Below, piece after piece: positions 9,066 through 18,145 of a DNA stretch of 64,000 bases. Source of the stretch: Oscillospiraceae bacterium (GTDB lineage: Bacteria; Bacillota; Clostridia; Christensenellales; QALW01). Position 1 is the stretch's first letter, and every line of letters starts with the position of its first letter. Location of the stretch: the NCBI GenBank assembly GCA_022009755.1, contig CP091722.1:256001-320000 (forward strand). Reading direction: 5' to 3'. The translations under genes and the position numbers were made by a program. The notes under the pieces are model-generated. The model was not told where the DNA came from and searched no databases. It saw only the letters and a list, made by a program, of their open reading frames with translations.

Positions 9066-9572
9066 ATGAAGCAAAATCTTGTGCTTATAGGAATGTCGGG
9101 CTGCGGTAAAAGCACGGTGGGGCGGCTGACAGCGGAAAAGCTGGGGCTGCTTTTTGCCGATACCGATTCAATAGTGGCAAACACCGCCAAAATGAGTATA
9201 AAGGAAATATTCGCGCAAAAGGGAGAAGAAACCTTCCGCAGGCTGGAGCGGCAGGCAGTAATGTATGCCGCAGGTCTGCGCGGAGCGGTAATTGCCACCG
9301 GCGGCGGCGTGCCGGAGGAACGGGAAAATATTGAGGCGCTGCGCAAAAACGGAATTATCCTGCTGCTTTTCCGTCCCGTTGATGTTATAGCGGAAACCGT
9401 TGATAAAAATACAAGGCCGCTTTTTACAAACAGTGAGGCGGTGCGGGCATTATGGCAGCGGCGAAAGGAAATATACGGCAAATGCGCGGATATTACGGTG
9501 CCAAATACCGCTTCGCCCGCAGAATGTGCTGCAAATATAGCGGCGCTGTGGCAGCAAATGCGCGCGCAGTGA
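9066..9572 (+). CDS. aroK: Shikimate kinase
   Basis: Phosphorylates shikimate at O3 with ATP. 168 residues, normal length. P-loop GMSGCGKSTVG, shikimate-binding FADTDSIV, GEETFRRLE and ATGGGVPEE, lid region NTRPL. ATG 9066 with GGAGG 5 bases upstream was preferred to the upstream in-frame start at 9015. Last gene of the aro operon, 32 bases after pheA. aroD and aroE are not in this window. Confidence 0.95.
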   Translation: MKQNLVLIGMSGCGKSTVGRLTAEKLGLLFADTDSIVANTAKMSIKEIFAQKGEETFRRLERQAVMYAAGLRGAVIATGGGVPEERENIEALRKNGIILLLFRPVDVIAETVDKNTRPLFTNSEAVRALWQRRKEIYGKCADITVPNTASPAECAANIAALWQQMRAQ

Positions 9573-9610
9573 TTTTGGCAGTCATTATGGGCATGCCGTA
9601 AGCAATTAAA

Positions 9611-9656
9611 TAAAAAAAGAGGGAGCGTTTCTCCGTCAAAGCGGTGAGACGCTCCC
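9611..9656 (-). terminator. Intrinsic terminator, minus strand
   Basis: On the minus strand, stem GGGAGCGT / ACGCTCCC, extended with mismatches to about 15 bp, followed by T7. It ends the convergent gene 9695-10312. The plus strand has no T-run here, so how aroK transcription stops is unclear. Confidence 0.7.
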
Positions 9657-9694
9657 CGCTGTGTATTTGTGCGCGGCGGCGGGTGCAGCAGGGC

Positions 9695-10312
9695 TTATTC
9701 CGACGGAAACAGCGCCTGTACCTCCCGCTGTTCCTGGGCTTGGCGGCATCCTGAATTTACCGGGCAGGTGTACGCCGTAAGCGGCACGAAGCAGGGGACA
9801 TATGAGCAAAGGGATACAACCAATGCACCGTCGCACAGGCAGCGGAAGGTGTTGCCCTCCAGGAGCGCGCTTTTGATGACCTCGCATGAGCCTATTGCGA
9901 AAAGCTCCGGCTTTATAACAGAGGCATCGGGATATTTCATAAGCGCTTCATAAGGTATGGAAATGGTGCAGGTGCCGGTGTGGGTTTGATTGTCGGCGCC
10001 GGTATAGCTGCATGTTCCGGGGAAAACGGCATCTGCGCTGCATAAACGGAATTCCCTGTCATAATTCTCCGACGATACATCGTAAAGCGCGGCGCTTTGA
10101 GAAACAGAGCGCGCAGCAAGCAGCGCAGTGGGGGCGGATTCGGGAGATATAACGGTAACGGTGCAGGCCGATGCGTCAAGCGGATCCTTTACGCAATCAA
10201 ACACCTGCCGTGCCATAAGGCAGATGCTGCCGGAAACATTCGGACAGCTGTCGTTTATGACGGATCGGCCTGCGTTTGTTTCCGCCGCCGTGCAGCCGCA
10301 GCTTTTGGCCAT
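9695..10312 (-). CDS. Cys-rich hypothetical protein
   Basis: 205 residues with 16 Cys spread over the whole length, beginning MAKSCGC and including CPNVSGSICLMARQVFDC and FRCLCDG. No signal peptide or membrane segment. ATG 10312 preceded by AAGGAGG, so a real gene. The Cys spacing is irregular, unlike a zinc ribbon or ferredoxin. Such proteins in spore-formers are often coat or exosporium components, but this is inference only. Divergent from the membrane glycosyltransferase gene. Confidence 0.7.
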   Translation of the reverse strand: MAKSCGCTAAETNAGRSVINDSCPNVSGSICLMARQVFDCVKDPLDASACTVTVISPESAPTALLAARSVSQSAALYDVSSENYDREFRLCSADAVFPGTCSYTGADNQTHTGTCTISIPYEALMKYPDASVIKPELFAIGSCEVIKSALLEGNTFRCLCDGALVVSLCSYVPCFVPLTAYTCPVNSGCRQAQEQREVQALFPSE

Positions 10313-10432
10313 AATAATTCCTCCTTGCTGAGATGATTTTTATGCCGGTGGTATTAGGTTTATTAAACGGGATAATACGCCCGACCTGTTTGATTATATG
10401 CTGCTGTTTCGAAAAATGTGACGGATCTGCAC

Positions 10433-10462
10433 TTGACAGACAGAATTTGTGTGTTATTATAT
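10433..10462 (+). promoter_or_regulatory. Sigma-A promoter for the PIG-V-like gene
   Basis: TTGACA at 10433-10438, 18-base spacer, TTATAT at 10457-10462. A leader of about 120 bases precedes the ATG at 10590. No recognisable riboswitch in it. Confidence 0.65.
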
Positions 10463-10589
10463 TCATGCCAAGGCCTAAGCGCACAGTACGGATAATAGTA
10501 AAAGTATTATGCAAAAGGGTTGCCATTGGCCGAAATAACTGCCGTCTGTGCGGCATAGCACCGCATAATTACTGTTGTGGGGGGAAGTT

Positions 10590-11987
10590 ATGAACAGTAC
10601 AATAATGGATGATCTTGCAAGGCAGGGCATAAATGTCAATATAAAAGCCGTGGGCATTGTGACGGAAGTGCTGGTTTTGCTGCTTTTTGTCTGGGGGATG
10701 GCAAGAGCGCTTTATCAGTGGCTGAGCCCTAAATTCGGTGCCGTAAGCTGGCTTGGGCGGCTTTTGCGTGTGGAAGCGCAGCCCAGCTTCGGAACTGTCG
10801 GGCAGCAGGAAAGCCCGTGGCGCACATTGCTGCTGGTTTCGGTTCTCACGCTTGCCAGCCGCTTTTTGATTTACGGCTTCGGTTATCTTGTGTGCGTAAA
10901 CAGGGCCGTATCGCAGGGCTATCCTTCCTACGGCTTTTTTGAAAGCTTTATGAACATATGGAACCGCTGGGACAGCCCGCACTACATTGATATTGCGCGA
11001 GATTGGTATCTTACGGAGGCTCAGGTAACGCAGGGCGATTCCTATCTGTTCATCGTTTTTTTTCCGCTGCTGCCGCTGCTTATGCGCATAAGCGGACTGC
11101 TTGTTTCCAACCCGACGAATGCCTTTTATTTCTTTTCGGGGTGCGTAATATCAAATATAGCAATGTGCCTCGGCTGCTTTTATATATTCCGCCTTACTCA
11201 GGCCGAATACGGGCGCAGGGCGGCGCTGTGGACGCTGCTGTTGGTGCTGTTCACTCCGGCTTCGCTGTTTTTCGGCATATGCTATACCGAGGCGCTGTTT
11301 TTATGCCTTTGCGCGGCTTTTTTCTGGTATCTGCGCAGGGGCAAATATGTTGCGGCCGGCGTGCTCGGCGCATTGGCTGCTTTTACCCGCAGCCTCGGCG
11401 TTTTGCTGGTCGTGCCCTTTTTTGTGGAATGGATGGATACCGTGGTTTTTGCCGGTGGAAAAAAGCCGGAACGCGGCAGCTTCCCCGGCTGTCTCAAAAA
11501 GCTGCTGGGCGCATTTATAATTCCGGCGGGAACGCTTGCATATCTTGCTATAAATCTTATAATATACGGCGATTGCCTAAAGTTCATGGAATATCAGCAG
11601 CATTGGAGCCAAAGCTTCAGCTTTTTTGCCTCAAATATTGCGGGTATAGCACAAAGAGTTTTTAACTATAATAAAGCTATTTCACTATCCACATGGCTGC
11701 CCGAGCTTATAGTCATAATGGGTACGCTGGTGCTGTTTGTCCTTGCCGGCGGCAAAAAGATGCGGCCGTCGTATCTTGCTTATATCGCCGTTTACATCGT
11801 TGTGGCGGCGGCGCCCTCATGGCTGTTAAGCGGAGTGAGGTATTTTGCTGCGCTTATACCTGTGTATATGCTGCTTGGGCGTTTTGCCGATAAAAGACCG
11901 GCTCTCGGCGCGCTGCTTACCGCGCTGTCGGCAGCGGCGATGTTTGCATATACTGCGGGCTTTGTCTGCGGGGCGCATATAATGTAA
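10590..11987 (+). CDS. PIG-V-like membrane glycosyltransferase (mannosyltransferase family)
   Basis: 465 residues with about 10-12 hydrophobic segments. A conserved-looking loop NIWNRWDSPHYIDIARDWY follows the second membrane segment. It resembles the catalytic first loop (W..WD..wY..Ia..gY) of GPI mannosyltransferase 2/PIG-V-type GT-C enzymes. FFPLLPLLMR and AFTRSLGVLL match later blocks. Such enzymes transfer sugar from a polyprenyl-phosphate donor outside the membrane. ATG 10590 chosen because GGGGGAAG lies just upstream; an in-frame TTG at 10575 is weaker. The gene stands alone with its own promoter. Confidence 0.75.
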   Translation: MNSTIMDDLARQGINVNIKAVGIVTEVLVLLLFVWGMARALYQWLSPKFGAVSWLGRLLRVEAQPSFGTVGQQESPWRTLLLVSVLTLASRFLIYGFGYLVCVNRAVSQGYPSYGFFESFMNIWNRWDSPHYIDIARDWYLTEAQVTQGDSYLFIVFFPLLPLLMRISGLLVSNPTNAFYFFSGCVISNIAMCLGCFYIFRLTQAEYGRRAALWTLLLVLFTPASLFFGICYTEALFLCLCAAFFWYLRRGKYVAAGVLGALAAFTRSLGVLLVVPFFVEWMDTVVFAGGKKPERGSFPGCLKKLLGAFIIPAGTLAYLAINLIIYGDCLKFMEYQQHWSQSFSFFASNIAGIAQRVFNYNKAISLSTWLPELIVIMGTLVLFVLAGGKKMRPSYLAYIAVYIVVAAAPSWLLSGVRYFAALIPVYMLLGRFADKRPALGALLTALSAAAMFAYTAGFVCGAHIM

Positions 11988-12110
11988 GTTTGGGCGCAGC
12001 CTAAAAAATCAACCCGCAAAATGCGGTAGGAAAAAGCAAGCGCCGAATAAGGCCCCAAAAATGCCTGATTCCGCCTTGCGTAAACTGAACGAAACGGAGA
12101 AACGGAAAAT

Positions 12111-13037
12111 ATGATACTGGCGGTCTGTCTTAATCCGTGCATAGATAAAACAATCACCGTAAACGGTGTACGCCTGGGAGAATATAACCGTATTGAACAG
12201 ACAAGCTCCGATATGTCGGGCAAGGGCGTAAATGTGGCGGTAGTGCTTAAGCGCCTCGGCGCAAACACCGAGCTGCTGGGTTTTAATTTCCGTGATAATG
12301 CCCGCTTGCTGGAGGAATTGCTTAAGCGGGAAAACATTAAAAACCGCCTTATAATGTGCGAAGGTGCGGTGCGCACAAATATCAAGCTTATTGACCTTTC
12401 AAACGGCGAGCTTACCGAGCTTAACGAAAGGGGCAGCAGGGTGGAAGACGACAGGCTGTCCGAAATGCTTGCGTGCTTTGAAAATAAAAGCGCAGACGCT
12501 GCTTTTGCGGTAATGTCGGGCAGCATTCCGGCCGGCTGCAGGGTTTCCGCATATGCGGAGATGATTGAAAAAGCCAAGTGCTGCTGTGTGCTGGACTGTG
12601 CCGGTGAGGCGTTTGCCGCCGGAGTGGAAGCACGGCCGTATATGATAAAGCCCAATCGCAGGGAGCTTGAGGAATATCTTGCAACAAGGCTGGATACGGT
12701 TGAGCAATGTCTTGACGGTGCGCTGGAGATGATAAAGCGGGGAGTAGGGCTTGTCTGTGTGTCGATGGGAGGCGACGGAGCGCTGCTAACGGACGGAAAG
12801 CGGGCGTATTTTGCGCCGCCGTTAAAGGTGAAGGTGCGTTCAAGCGTTGGAGCGGGGGATTCCATGACCGCCGGTATATGCATGGCGCTTGAGGCGGGGC
12901 TTTCGCTCAAAGAGGCGTTTGCCTGCGGTACGGCTGCTGCAACGGCCTGCCTGCTTAGTACCGGCACAGGCCTGCTTACATGCGGGGACTACAACGAAAT
13001 ACTAAAAAAAGTAACAGTTAAGGAGATAAGAATATAA
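12111..13037 (+). CDS. 1-phosphofructokinase-type PfkB sugar kinase
   Basis: 308 residues. Opening LAVCLNPCIDKTITV, substrate loop SDMSGKGVNVAVVLKRLG, and the ATP/anion-hole motif SSVGAGDSMTAGI with catalytic Asp in GAGD place it in the FruK/LacC branch of the PfkB family (1-phosphofructokinase or tagatose-6-phosphate kinase). NRREL marks the adenine-side loop. ATG 12111 has a GGAGAAACGG Shine-Dalgarno. No PTS or DeoR regulator next to it, so the substrate stays open. It directly precedes era; its stop overlaps the predicted era start. Confidence 0.85.
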   Translation: MILAVCLNPCIDKTITVNGVRLGEYNRIEQTSSDMSGKGVNVAVVLKRLGANTELLGFNFRDNARLLEELLKRENIKNRLIMCEGAVRTNIKLIDLSNGELTELNERGSRVEDDRLSEMLACFENKSADAAFAVMSGSIPAGCRVSAYAEMIEKAKCCCVLDCAGEAFAAGVEARPYMIKPNRRELEEYLATRLDTVEQCLDGALEMIKRGVGLVCVSMGGDGALLTDGKRAYFAPPLKVKVRSSVGAGDSMTAGICMALEAGLSLKEAFACGTAAATACLLSTGTGLLTCGDYNEILKKVTVKEIRI

Positions 13038-13927
13038 ATGTCTTCCGATCCGGCTTTGCAGCCATAATAGGACGCCCCAATGCGGGCAAATCCACATTGC
13101 TCAACAGTCTTGTGGGCCAAAAGATCACCATAGTTTCCCCAAGGAGCCAGACCACGCGCAACTGTATACGCGCGATAGTAAACGGAGAGGACTATCAGCT
13201 TGTTTTTTTGGATACTCCCGGCATACATAAGCCGCAGAATAAACTGGGGCAGTATATGATGCGCGCGCAAAGGGAGGCGCAGGAGGGCTGCGATGTAATA
13301 GTTGCCATGGTAACGGCGGACGATCGCTTCGGCCCCACGGATGAAGCCATGCTGGAGGGGCTTCGGGAGGCGCAGTGCCCGTGCGTTGCGGTTATAAATA
13401 AAATGGATGCCGCCGATCCGGAGCTGCTTAAAGCGTGCGGAGCAGCCTTGAAAAATATACATTCCTTGAAAGCGTGCACTGCATTTCCGCACTCACGGGC
13501 GAGGGGCTTTCGGAATTGCTCGGTACGCTTGTAGGTCTGCTGCCGGAGGGAGAAGCTTTTTTTTTCCGCCGGAGCTTGTAACCGATTATCCCGAGCGCTT
13601 TCTTGCATCGGAGATTATCAGAGAAAAGCTGCTTGAGCTGCTGCGCGATGAGGTGCCGCACGGTGTGGGGGTGCAGATAGTGCAGATGAAGGAGCGTGCA
13701 AACGGCGATGTATATATTCTGGCGGATATTTGTGCGAGCGCAAAAGCCATAAGGGCATAATTATCGGCAAGGGCGGCTCCATGCTGCGTACAGCCGGTGC
13801 CGCTGCCCGTGCCGAGCTTGAGGAGGCTTTGCAGTGCAAGGTTTATCTTGAACTTTTTGTAAAGGTTCAGCAGGACTGGCGCGACAGCGAAAAAGCGCTG
13901 AAGCAGCTTGGCTATACGCAGGAATAG
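13034..13927 (+). CDS. era: GTPase Era (several apparent frameshifts; ATA at the start position)
   Basis: Ribosome-assembly GTPase binding 16S rRNA. G1 GRPNAGKS, G3 DTPG, G4 NKMD, G5 SALTGEG and the C-terminal KH domain GIIIGKGGSMLR are all present. The frame breaks at about 13455 (one C short in TTCC), in the T9 run at 13557-13565 (one T short or two extra) and at about 13727 (one T short). The codon 8 bases after AAGGAG is ATA (13034) where ATG would overlap the kinase stop, so a single G-to-A difference or an ATA start is implied. Era is normally essential and the pieces join into a full protein of about 297 residues, which points to sequence errors. Confidence 0.85.
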
Positions 13928-13948
13928 GTGCGGTTTGATTTTGCGGTG

Positions 13949-14030
13949 TTTTTTAAGCGTTTTTTAAGCATTTTTGAACGGTTTTTCAAGCATTTTTTAT
14001 GCGTTTTTTGCATAAATAATTGCGTTTTTT
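13949..14030 (+). repeat. 11-bp-phased T-tract array (copy 1)
   Basis: T5-T6 tracts start at 13949, 13960, 13971, 13982, 13993 and 14004, exactly 11 bases apart, then 14025. Linkers are AAGCG, AAGCA, GAACGG and similar. Between era and the yqzL-like gene. Such phasing predicts curved DNA. The same unit pattern recurs at 59752-59832. Confidence 0.85.
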
Positions 14031-14143
14031 GCTGCAGGCGGGGAAGGCGGCTTTTGCTGCTTGGCCTTGAATAGTATGCACTGTTTTAGCAAATGCTATT
14101 GCAAAAGGGAGTAAAGCGGTGCAGGAACCGCGGCAAAACGGGC

Positions 14144-14284
14144 ATGAAACAGGATATTTACGAAGATAAAAAGCGCAGGCTGTGCATGCAGGAGCTTGAA
14201 AGGCTTTTTTACAGAACCGGCGATCCGGTATATCTCAATTTTTATTGTGCATTAAGGGACGAAAACAAGCCGCGCCGCCGCTGA
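14144..14284 (+). CDS. YqzL-like small protein
   Basis: About 46 residues; the block LERLFYRTGDPVYLNFYCAL resembles Bacillus YqzL (a single conserved helix-loop, W/F..F..TG....YL.yk). In Bacillus yqzL also lies between era and recO, so synteny supports the call. ATG 14144 has no good ribosome site. A GTG at 14119 after AAAGGGAG has ideal spacing but is in another frame, so a further small frameshift is possible. Confidence 0.55.
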   Translation: MKQDIYEDKKRRLCMQELERLFYRTGDPVYLNFYCALRDENKPRRR

Positions 14285-14332
14285 AAATGCGGCGCTGCGG
14301 CATTTTCGGGGTGCGGAAAGAGAGAGGGATAA

Positions 14333-15064
14333 ATGAGCAGCCTAAAATGTACGGCGATAGTTCTGCGTTTTGCTGATTATAAAGATGCCGACCGTATGGT
14401 TACGCTTTTTTCAAGGCAGCAGGGACGCATCAGCGCTTCGGTACGCGGAGTGAAAAAGCAAAATTCCAAGTTGCGGGCGGGGGCGGAGCTTTTCTCGTTG
14501 GGGGAATATATAATAAATATTTCCGGCACCCGCCACAGCGTTACGGGCTACACTCAGTCGGAGGCGTTTTATCCGCTGCGCGCCGATGTAGAACGCCTGT
14601 GGTGCGCAATGCTCGCCTGTTTACTTACTGAATCCGTAATAACCGACCAGCCCGAGCCGGAGCTGTTTGATGTCCTTACGGGTACGCTTTATGCGCTTGC
14701 ATATTCCGATGAGCCGGCAAAGGCGCTCATGACGGCCTTTATGCAGGATTTTCTTTTGCTTCAGGGTATATATCCGTCAACGGGCAGCTGCGCGCTGTGC
14801 GGCGGGACGCCCGCTGCGTTTTCCGCTTCCGAGGGAGGGGTTGTTTGCGAAAAATGCATATCGCAGGATGCAATAAAATTGAGCATGGAGGCGGTTTACA
14901 TACTGCGGGATACCGGCGGTACCGTTGCGGAGCGTGCGGGACGCCATAAAAAAGCGGATGATGCGGCGCTGTTTTCTGTTTTCTCCGTACTTATGGCACA
15001 GGCGCGTTACCGCCTTGATCGGGGCTTTCGCACTGCGGATTTTCTTTTTGATATGTGGCGTTAA
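14333..15064 (+). CDS. recO: DNA repair protein RecO
   Basis: Recombination mediator that loads RecA in the RecFOR pathway. 243 residues, normal length. N-terminal OB fold (CTAIVLRFADYKDADRMVTL and the GVKKQNSKLRAGAELFSLGEY segment), helical C-terminal domain with a four-Cys zinc site CALCGG ... CEKC. ATG 14333 after GAGAGAGGG. Follows era and the yqzL-like gene as in many Firmicutes. Confidence 0.92.
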   Translation: MSSLKCTAIVLRFADYKDADRMVTLFSRQQGRISASVRGVKKQNSKLRAGAELFSLGEYIINISGTRHSVTGYTQSEAFYPLRADVERLWCAMLACLLTESVITDQPEPELFDVLTGTLYALAYSDEPAKALMTAFMQDFLLLQGIYPSTGSCALCGGTPAAFSASEGGVVCEKCISQDAIKLSMEAVYILRDTGGTVAERAGRHKKADDAALFSVFSVLMAQARYRLDRGFRTADFLFDMWR

Positions 15065-15066
15065 AT

Positions 15067-15134
15067 ATGCCGCGCGGCATGTCGGCGTTGCGGCTCAAGC
15101 GGCTGCTGCGCCGCAGCATCGTGCGGCATTTTTC
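15067..15134 (+). terminator. Probable terminator after recO
   Basis: ATGCCGC (15067-15073) pairs with GCGGCAT (15123-15129), enclosing GC-rich inner stems, and is followed by TTTTTC. It starts two bases after the recO stop. Confidence 0.5.
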
Positions 15135-15318
15135 TTATAAAGCGCCTTTGATTTTTGAAAAAGCTGTAAATTATCCGTTATTTCGGGCGTCAGAACGCAG
15201 GAAATGCAAAATTGTGTTGTGTTTTTTACGGTTTTGTATTATCATATTACAGGTCTATTAAAGGTCAATTTGCTACAAGGGCGCTTTGCGCCTTAAAATT
15301 AAACAGGAGGAATACTCA

Positions 15319-17955
15319 ATGAGCAAAAAGTACGTTTATCTGTTCAGCGAGGGTAATGCCGGCATGAGAAATCTGCTGGGCGGCAAAGGTGCCAACCTTG
15401 CTGAGATGACCGGCCTTGGTCTGCCGGTTCCTCAGGGCTTTACCATAAGCACCGAGGCCTGCACGAAGTATTATGAGGACGGGCGTCAGATCAACCCCGA
15501 GATCCAGGCGGAGATCATGGAGTACATTGACAAGCTGGAAAAGATCACCGGCAAAAAATTCGGCGACAAGGAAAACCCGCTGCTGGTCAGCGTTCGTTCC
15601 GGCGCCCGTGCATCCATGCCGGGAATGATGGACACCATTCTTAACCTCGGTCTTAACGAGGATGTTGTCAATGTTATTGCCAAGAAGTCCAATAATCCCA
15701 GATGGGCATGGGACTGCTACAGAAGATTTATCCAGATGTTCTCCGATGTTGTTATGGAGGTCGGCAAAAAGTACTTTGAGCAGCTTATCGATAAGATGAA
15801 GGCTGAAAAGGGCGTCACCTACGATGTTGAGCTTACTGCCGATGATCTCCATGAGCTGGCAAATCAGTTTAAGGCTGAATATAAGTCCAAGATCGGTGAT
15901 GATTTCCCGGACGATCCCAAGGTGCAGCTTTTCGAGGCTATCAAGGCCGTGTTCCGCAGCTGGGACAACCCCCGTGCAAATGTGTACCGCCGCGATAACG
16001 ATATCCCGTATTCCTGGGGCACTGCCGTTAATGTGCAGATGATGGCTTTCGGAAACATGGGTGATGACTGCGGTACCGGCGTTGCCTTTACCCGCGACCC
16101 CGCAACCGGCGAAAAGAAGCTGATGGGCGAGTTCCTTATAAACGCTCAGGGCGAGGATGTTGTTGCCGGCGTGCGTACTCCTATGAAGATCGCCGAGATG
16201 GAAAACAAATTCCCGGCTGCTTTTGAAGAGTTCACCAAGGTTTGTCGCATTCTTGAAGATCACTATCGTGATATGCAGGATATGGAGTTCACCGTTGAAA
16301 ACGAAAAACTCTATATGCTCCAGACCCGTAACGGCAAAAGAACCGCACAGGCTGCTCTTAAAATAGCCTGCGATTTGGTGGATGAGGGAATGAGAACCCC
16401 CGAAGAAGCCGTTCTTATGATCGATCCCCGCAACCTTGACACCTTGCTGCACCCGCAGTTTGATACCAAGAGCCTTAAGGCTGCCACTCCTATCGGCAGA
16501 GGCCTTGGTGCTTCTCCCGGTGCTGCCTGCGGCCAGATCGTGTTTACCGCGGATGATGCCGAAAAATGGAAGAGCGCCGGCAAGAAGGTCGTACTGGTTC
16601 GTTTGGAGACCTCTCCTGAGGATATTACCGGCATGAAGGCTTCTCAGGGCATTCTGACCGTTCGCGGCGGTATGACCTCCCATGCGGCGGTTGTTGCCCG
16701 CGGAATGGGTACCTGCTGCGTTTCCGGCTGCGGCGATATCAATATGGACGAGGAGAACAAGCGCTTTACTTTGGGCGGCAAGACCTTCCATGAGGGCGAT
16801 TATATCTCCATCGATGGTTCTACCGGCAACATCTACGACGGCATTATTCCCACGGTGGACGCTACCATCGGCGGTGAGTTCGGCCGTATCATGAAATGGG
16901 CGGATGAGTTCCGCGTACTGAGCGTGCGTACAAATGCGGATACTCCCCGCGATGCAAAGAAAGCCCGTGAGCTTGGCGCAGAAGGTATCGGCCTTTGCCG
17001 TACCGAGCACATGTTCTTTGAGCCGGACAGAATTACTCTGTTCCGTGAGATGATCTGCTCCGATTCCGTTGAGCAGAGAGTTGCCGCTCTTGAGAAGATC
17101 GAGCCCATGCAGCAGAGCGACTTTGAGGCTCTTTATGAGGCGCTTGAGGGCTGCCCCGTAACCATCCGCTTCCTGGATCCGCCGCTGCACGAGTTTGTTC
17201 CCACCGAGGAGAGTGAAATTGCCGCTCTGGCGGATAATATGGGCAAGACTGTTGATCAGATTAAGGCGATCATTGCCGGTCTGCACGAGTCCAACCCCAT
17301 GATGGGCCACCGCGGCTGCCGTCTTACCGTTACCTACCCCGAGATTGCAAAGATGCAGACTCAGGCTGTTATCCGTGCGGCTATCAATGTCAAGAAAAAG
17401 CATCCCGACTGGAATGTGCTGCCCGAGATTATGATTCCGCTTGTAGGCGATGTAAAAGAGCTGGCCTTTGTTAAAAAGACCGTAGTGGCTACCGCCGACG
17501 AGGAAATTGCAAAAGCGGGCATCGAGCTTAAGTATGAAGTGGGCACCATGATTGAGATTCCGCGTGCGGCTCTTACCGCTGACGAGATCGCTACCGAGGC
17601 TGAGTTCTTCTGCTTCGGCACCAATGACCTTACTCAGATGACCTTCGGCTTCAGCCGTGACGATGCAGGCAAGTTCCTGGATGCTTATTACAACAATAAG
17701 ATCTATGAGAACGATCCCTTTGCAAAGCTTGATCAGAAGGGCGTTGGCAAACTGATGAAGATGGCTGTTGAGCTGGGCAAGAAGGTACGCCCCGATATGC
17801 ATTGCGGCATCTGCGGCGAGCATGGCGGAGATCCCAGCAGCGTAGAGTTCTGCCATAACATCGGACTGTCCTATGTTTCCTGCTCTCCGTTCAGAGTACC
17901 GATTGCACGCCTTGCTGCTGCACAGGCAGCTATTAAAGAGCAGGGAAACAAGTAA
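15319..17955 (+). CDS. ppdK: Pyruvate, phosphate dikinase
   Basis: Interconverts pyruvate, ATP and phosphate with PEP, AMP and pyrophosphate; central to PEP metabolism in clostridia. 878 residues, full length and unbroken. Nucleotide-binding N-domain starts at GGKGANLAEMTGLGLPVPQGF. Phosphohistidine domain is at GGMTSHAAVVARGMG (swivelling His and regulatory Thr/Ser) and the PEP-binding barrel at IGLCRTEHMFF, MGHRGCRL, CFGTNDLTQMTFG and HCGICGEHGGDP (catalytic Cys). ATG 15319 with AGGAGG at ideal distance. Codon use is markedly more biased than its neighbours, consistent with high expression. The mobile element begins after its stop codon. Confidence 0.97.
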   Translation: MSKKYVYLFSEGNAGMRNLLGGKGANLAEMTGLGLPVPQGFTISTEACTKYYEDGRQINPEIQAEIMEYIDKLEKITGKKFGDKENPLLVSVRSGARASMPGMMDTILNLGLNEDVVNVIAKKSNNPRWAWDCYRRFIQMFSDVVMEVGKKYFEQLIDKMKAEKGVTYDVELTADDLHELANQFKAEYKSKIGDDFPDDPKVQLFEAIKAVFRSWDNPRANVYRRDNDIPYSWGTAVNVQMMAFGNMGDDCGTGVAFTRDPATGEKKLMGEFLINAQGEDVVAGVRTPMKIAEMENKFPAAFEEFTKVCRILEDHYRDMQDMEFTVENEKLYMLQTRNGKRTAQAALKIACDLVDEGMRTPEEAVLMIDPRNLDTLLHPQFDTKSLKAATPIGRGLGASPGAACGQIVFTADDAEKWKSAGKKVVLVRLETSPEDITGMKASQGILTVRGGMTSHAAVVARGMGTCCVSGCGDINMDEENKRFTLGGKTFHEGDYISIDGSTGNIYDGIIPTVDATIGGEFGRIMKWADEFRVLSVRTNADTPRDAKKARELGAEGIGLCRTEHMFFEPDRITLFREMICSDSVEQRVAALEKIEPMQQSDFEALYEALEGCPVTIRFLDPPLHEFVPTEESEIAALADNMGKTVDQIKAIIAGLHESNPMMGHRGCRLTVTYPEIAKMQTQAVIRAAINVKKKHPDWNVLPEIMIPLVGDVKELAFVKKTVVATADEEIAKAGIELKYEVGTMIEIPRAALTADEIATEAEFFCFGTNDLTQMTFGFSRDDAGKFLDAYYNNKIYENDPFAKLDQKGVGKLMKMAVELGKKVRPDMHCGICGEHGGDPSSVEFCHNIGLSYVSCSPFRVPIARLAAAQAAIKEQGNK

Positions 17956-17956
17956 T

Positions 17957-18088
17957 TGTTCCTTCCTCAAAATCGCCGATTTGACGATTGATGAAGCGTA
18001 TGCTCATAAGTATCTGGAAACAGTTTCGGATGTGCACCACTTCAAGACGTCAAGTTGGAAAGATGTAAAGGTTTCAATTTATATCTAA
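17957..18088 (+). pseudogene. Possible gene remnant, integrase N-terminus-like
   Basis: A 43-codon frame without its own start reads DLTIDEAYAHKYLETVS and then TSSWKDVKVSIYI before a stop. The pattern recalls the SAM-like core-binding domain of tyrosine recombinases. It sits between the ppdK stop and a terminator, at the presumed left end of the element, so it may be left over from an earlier insertion. Short and weakly supported. Confidence 0.3.
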
Positions 18089-18125
18089 AAAATCCCTCTG
18101 TCGGGAAACCGGCAGAGGGATTTTT
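18087..18125. terminator. Bidirectional intrinsic terminator
   Basis: AAAAATCCCTCTG / CAGAGGGATTTTT, 13-bp arms with an inner CGG/CCG stem and GAAA loop. It serves ppdK on the plus strand and the convergent gene 18146-18328 on the minus strand. Confidence 0.85.
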
Positions 18126-18145
18126 GCATTGAGGTATGATTCTAT

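Noticed and set aside
15055..15261. 68-codon ORF between recO and ppdK
   Set aside because: No ribosome site, overlaps the recO terminator, composition unlike a protein.
15316..17970. 884-codon open frame on the strand opposite ppdK
   Set aside because: Exact antiphase shadow of a strongly codon-biased gene; no ribosome site and no protein-like motifs. The plus-strand gene is certain.
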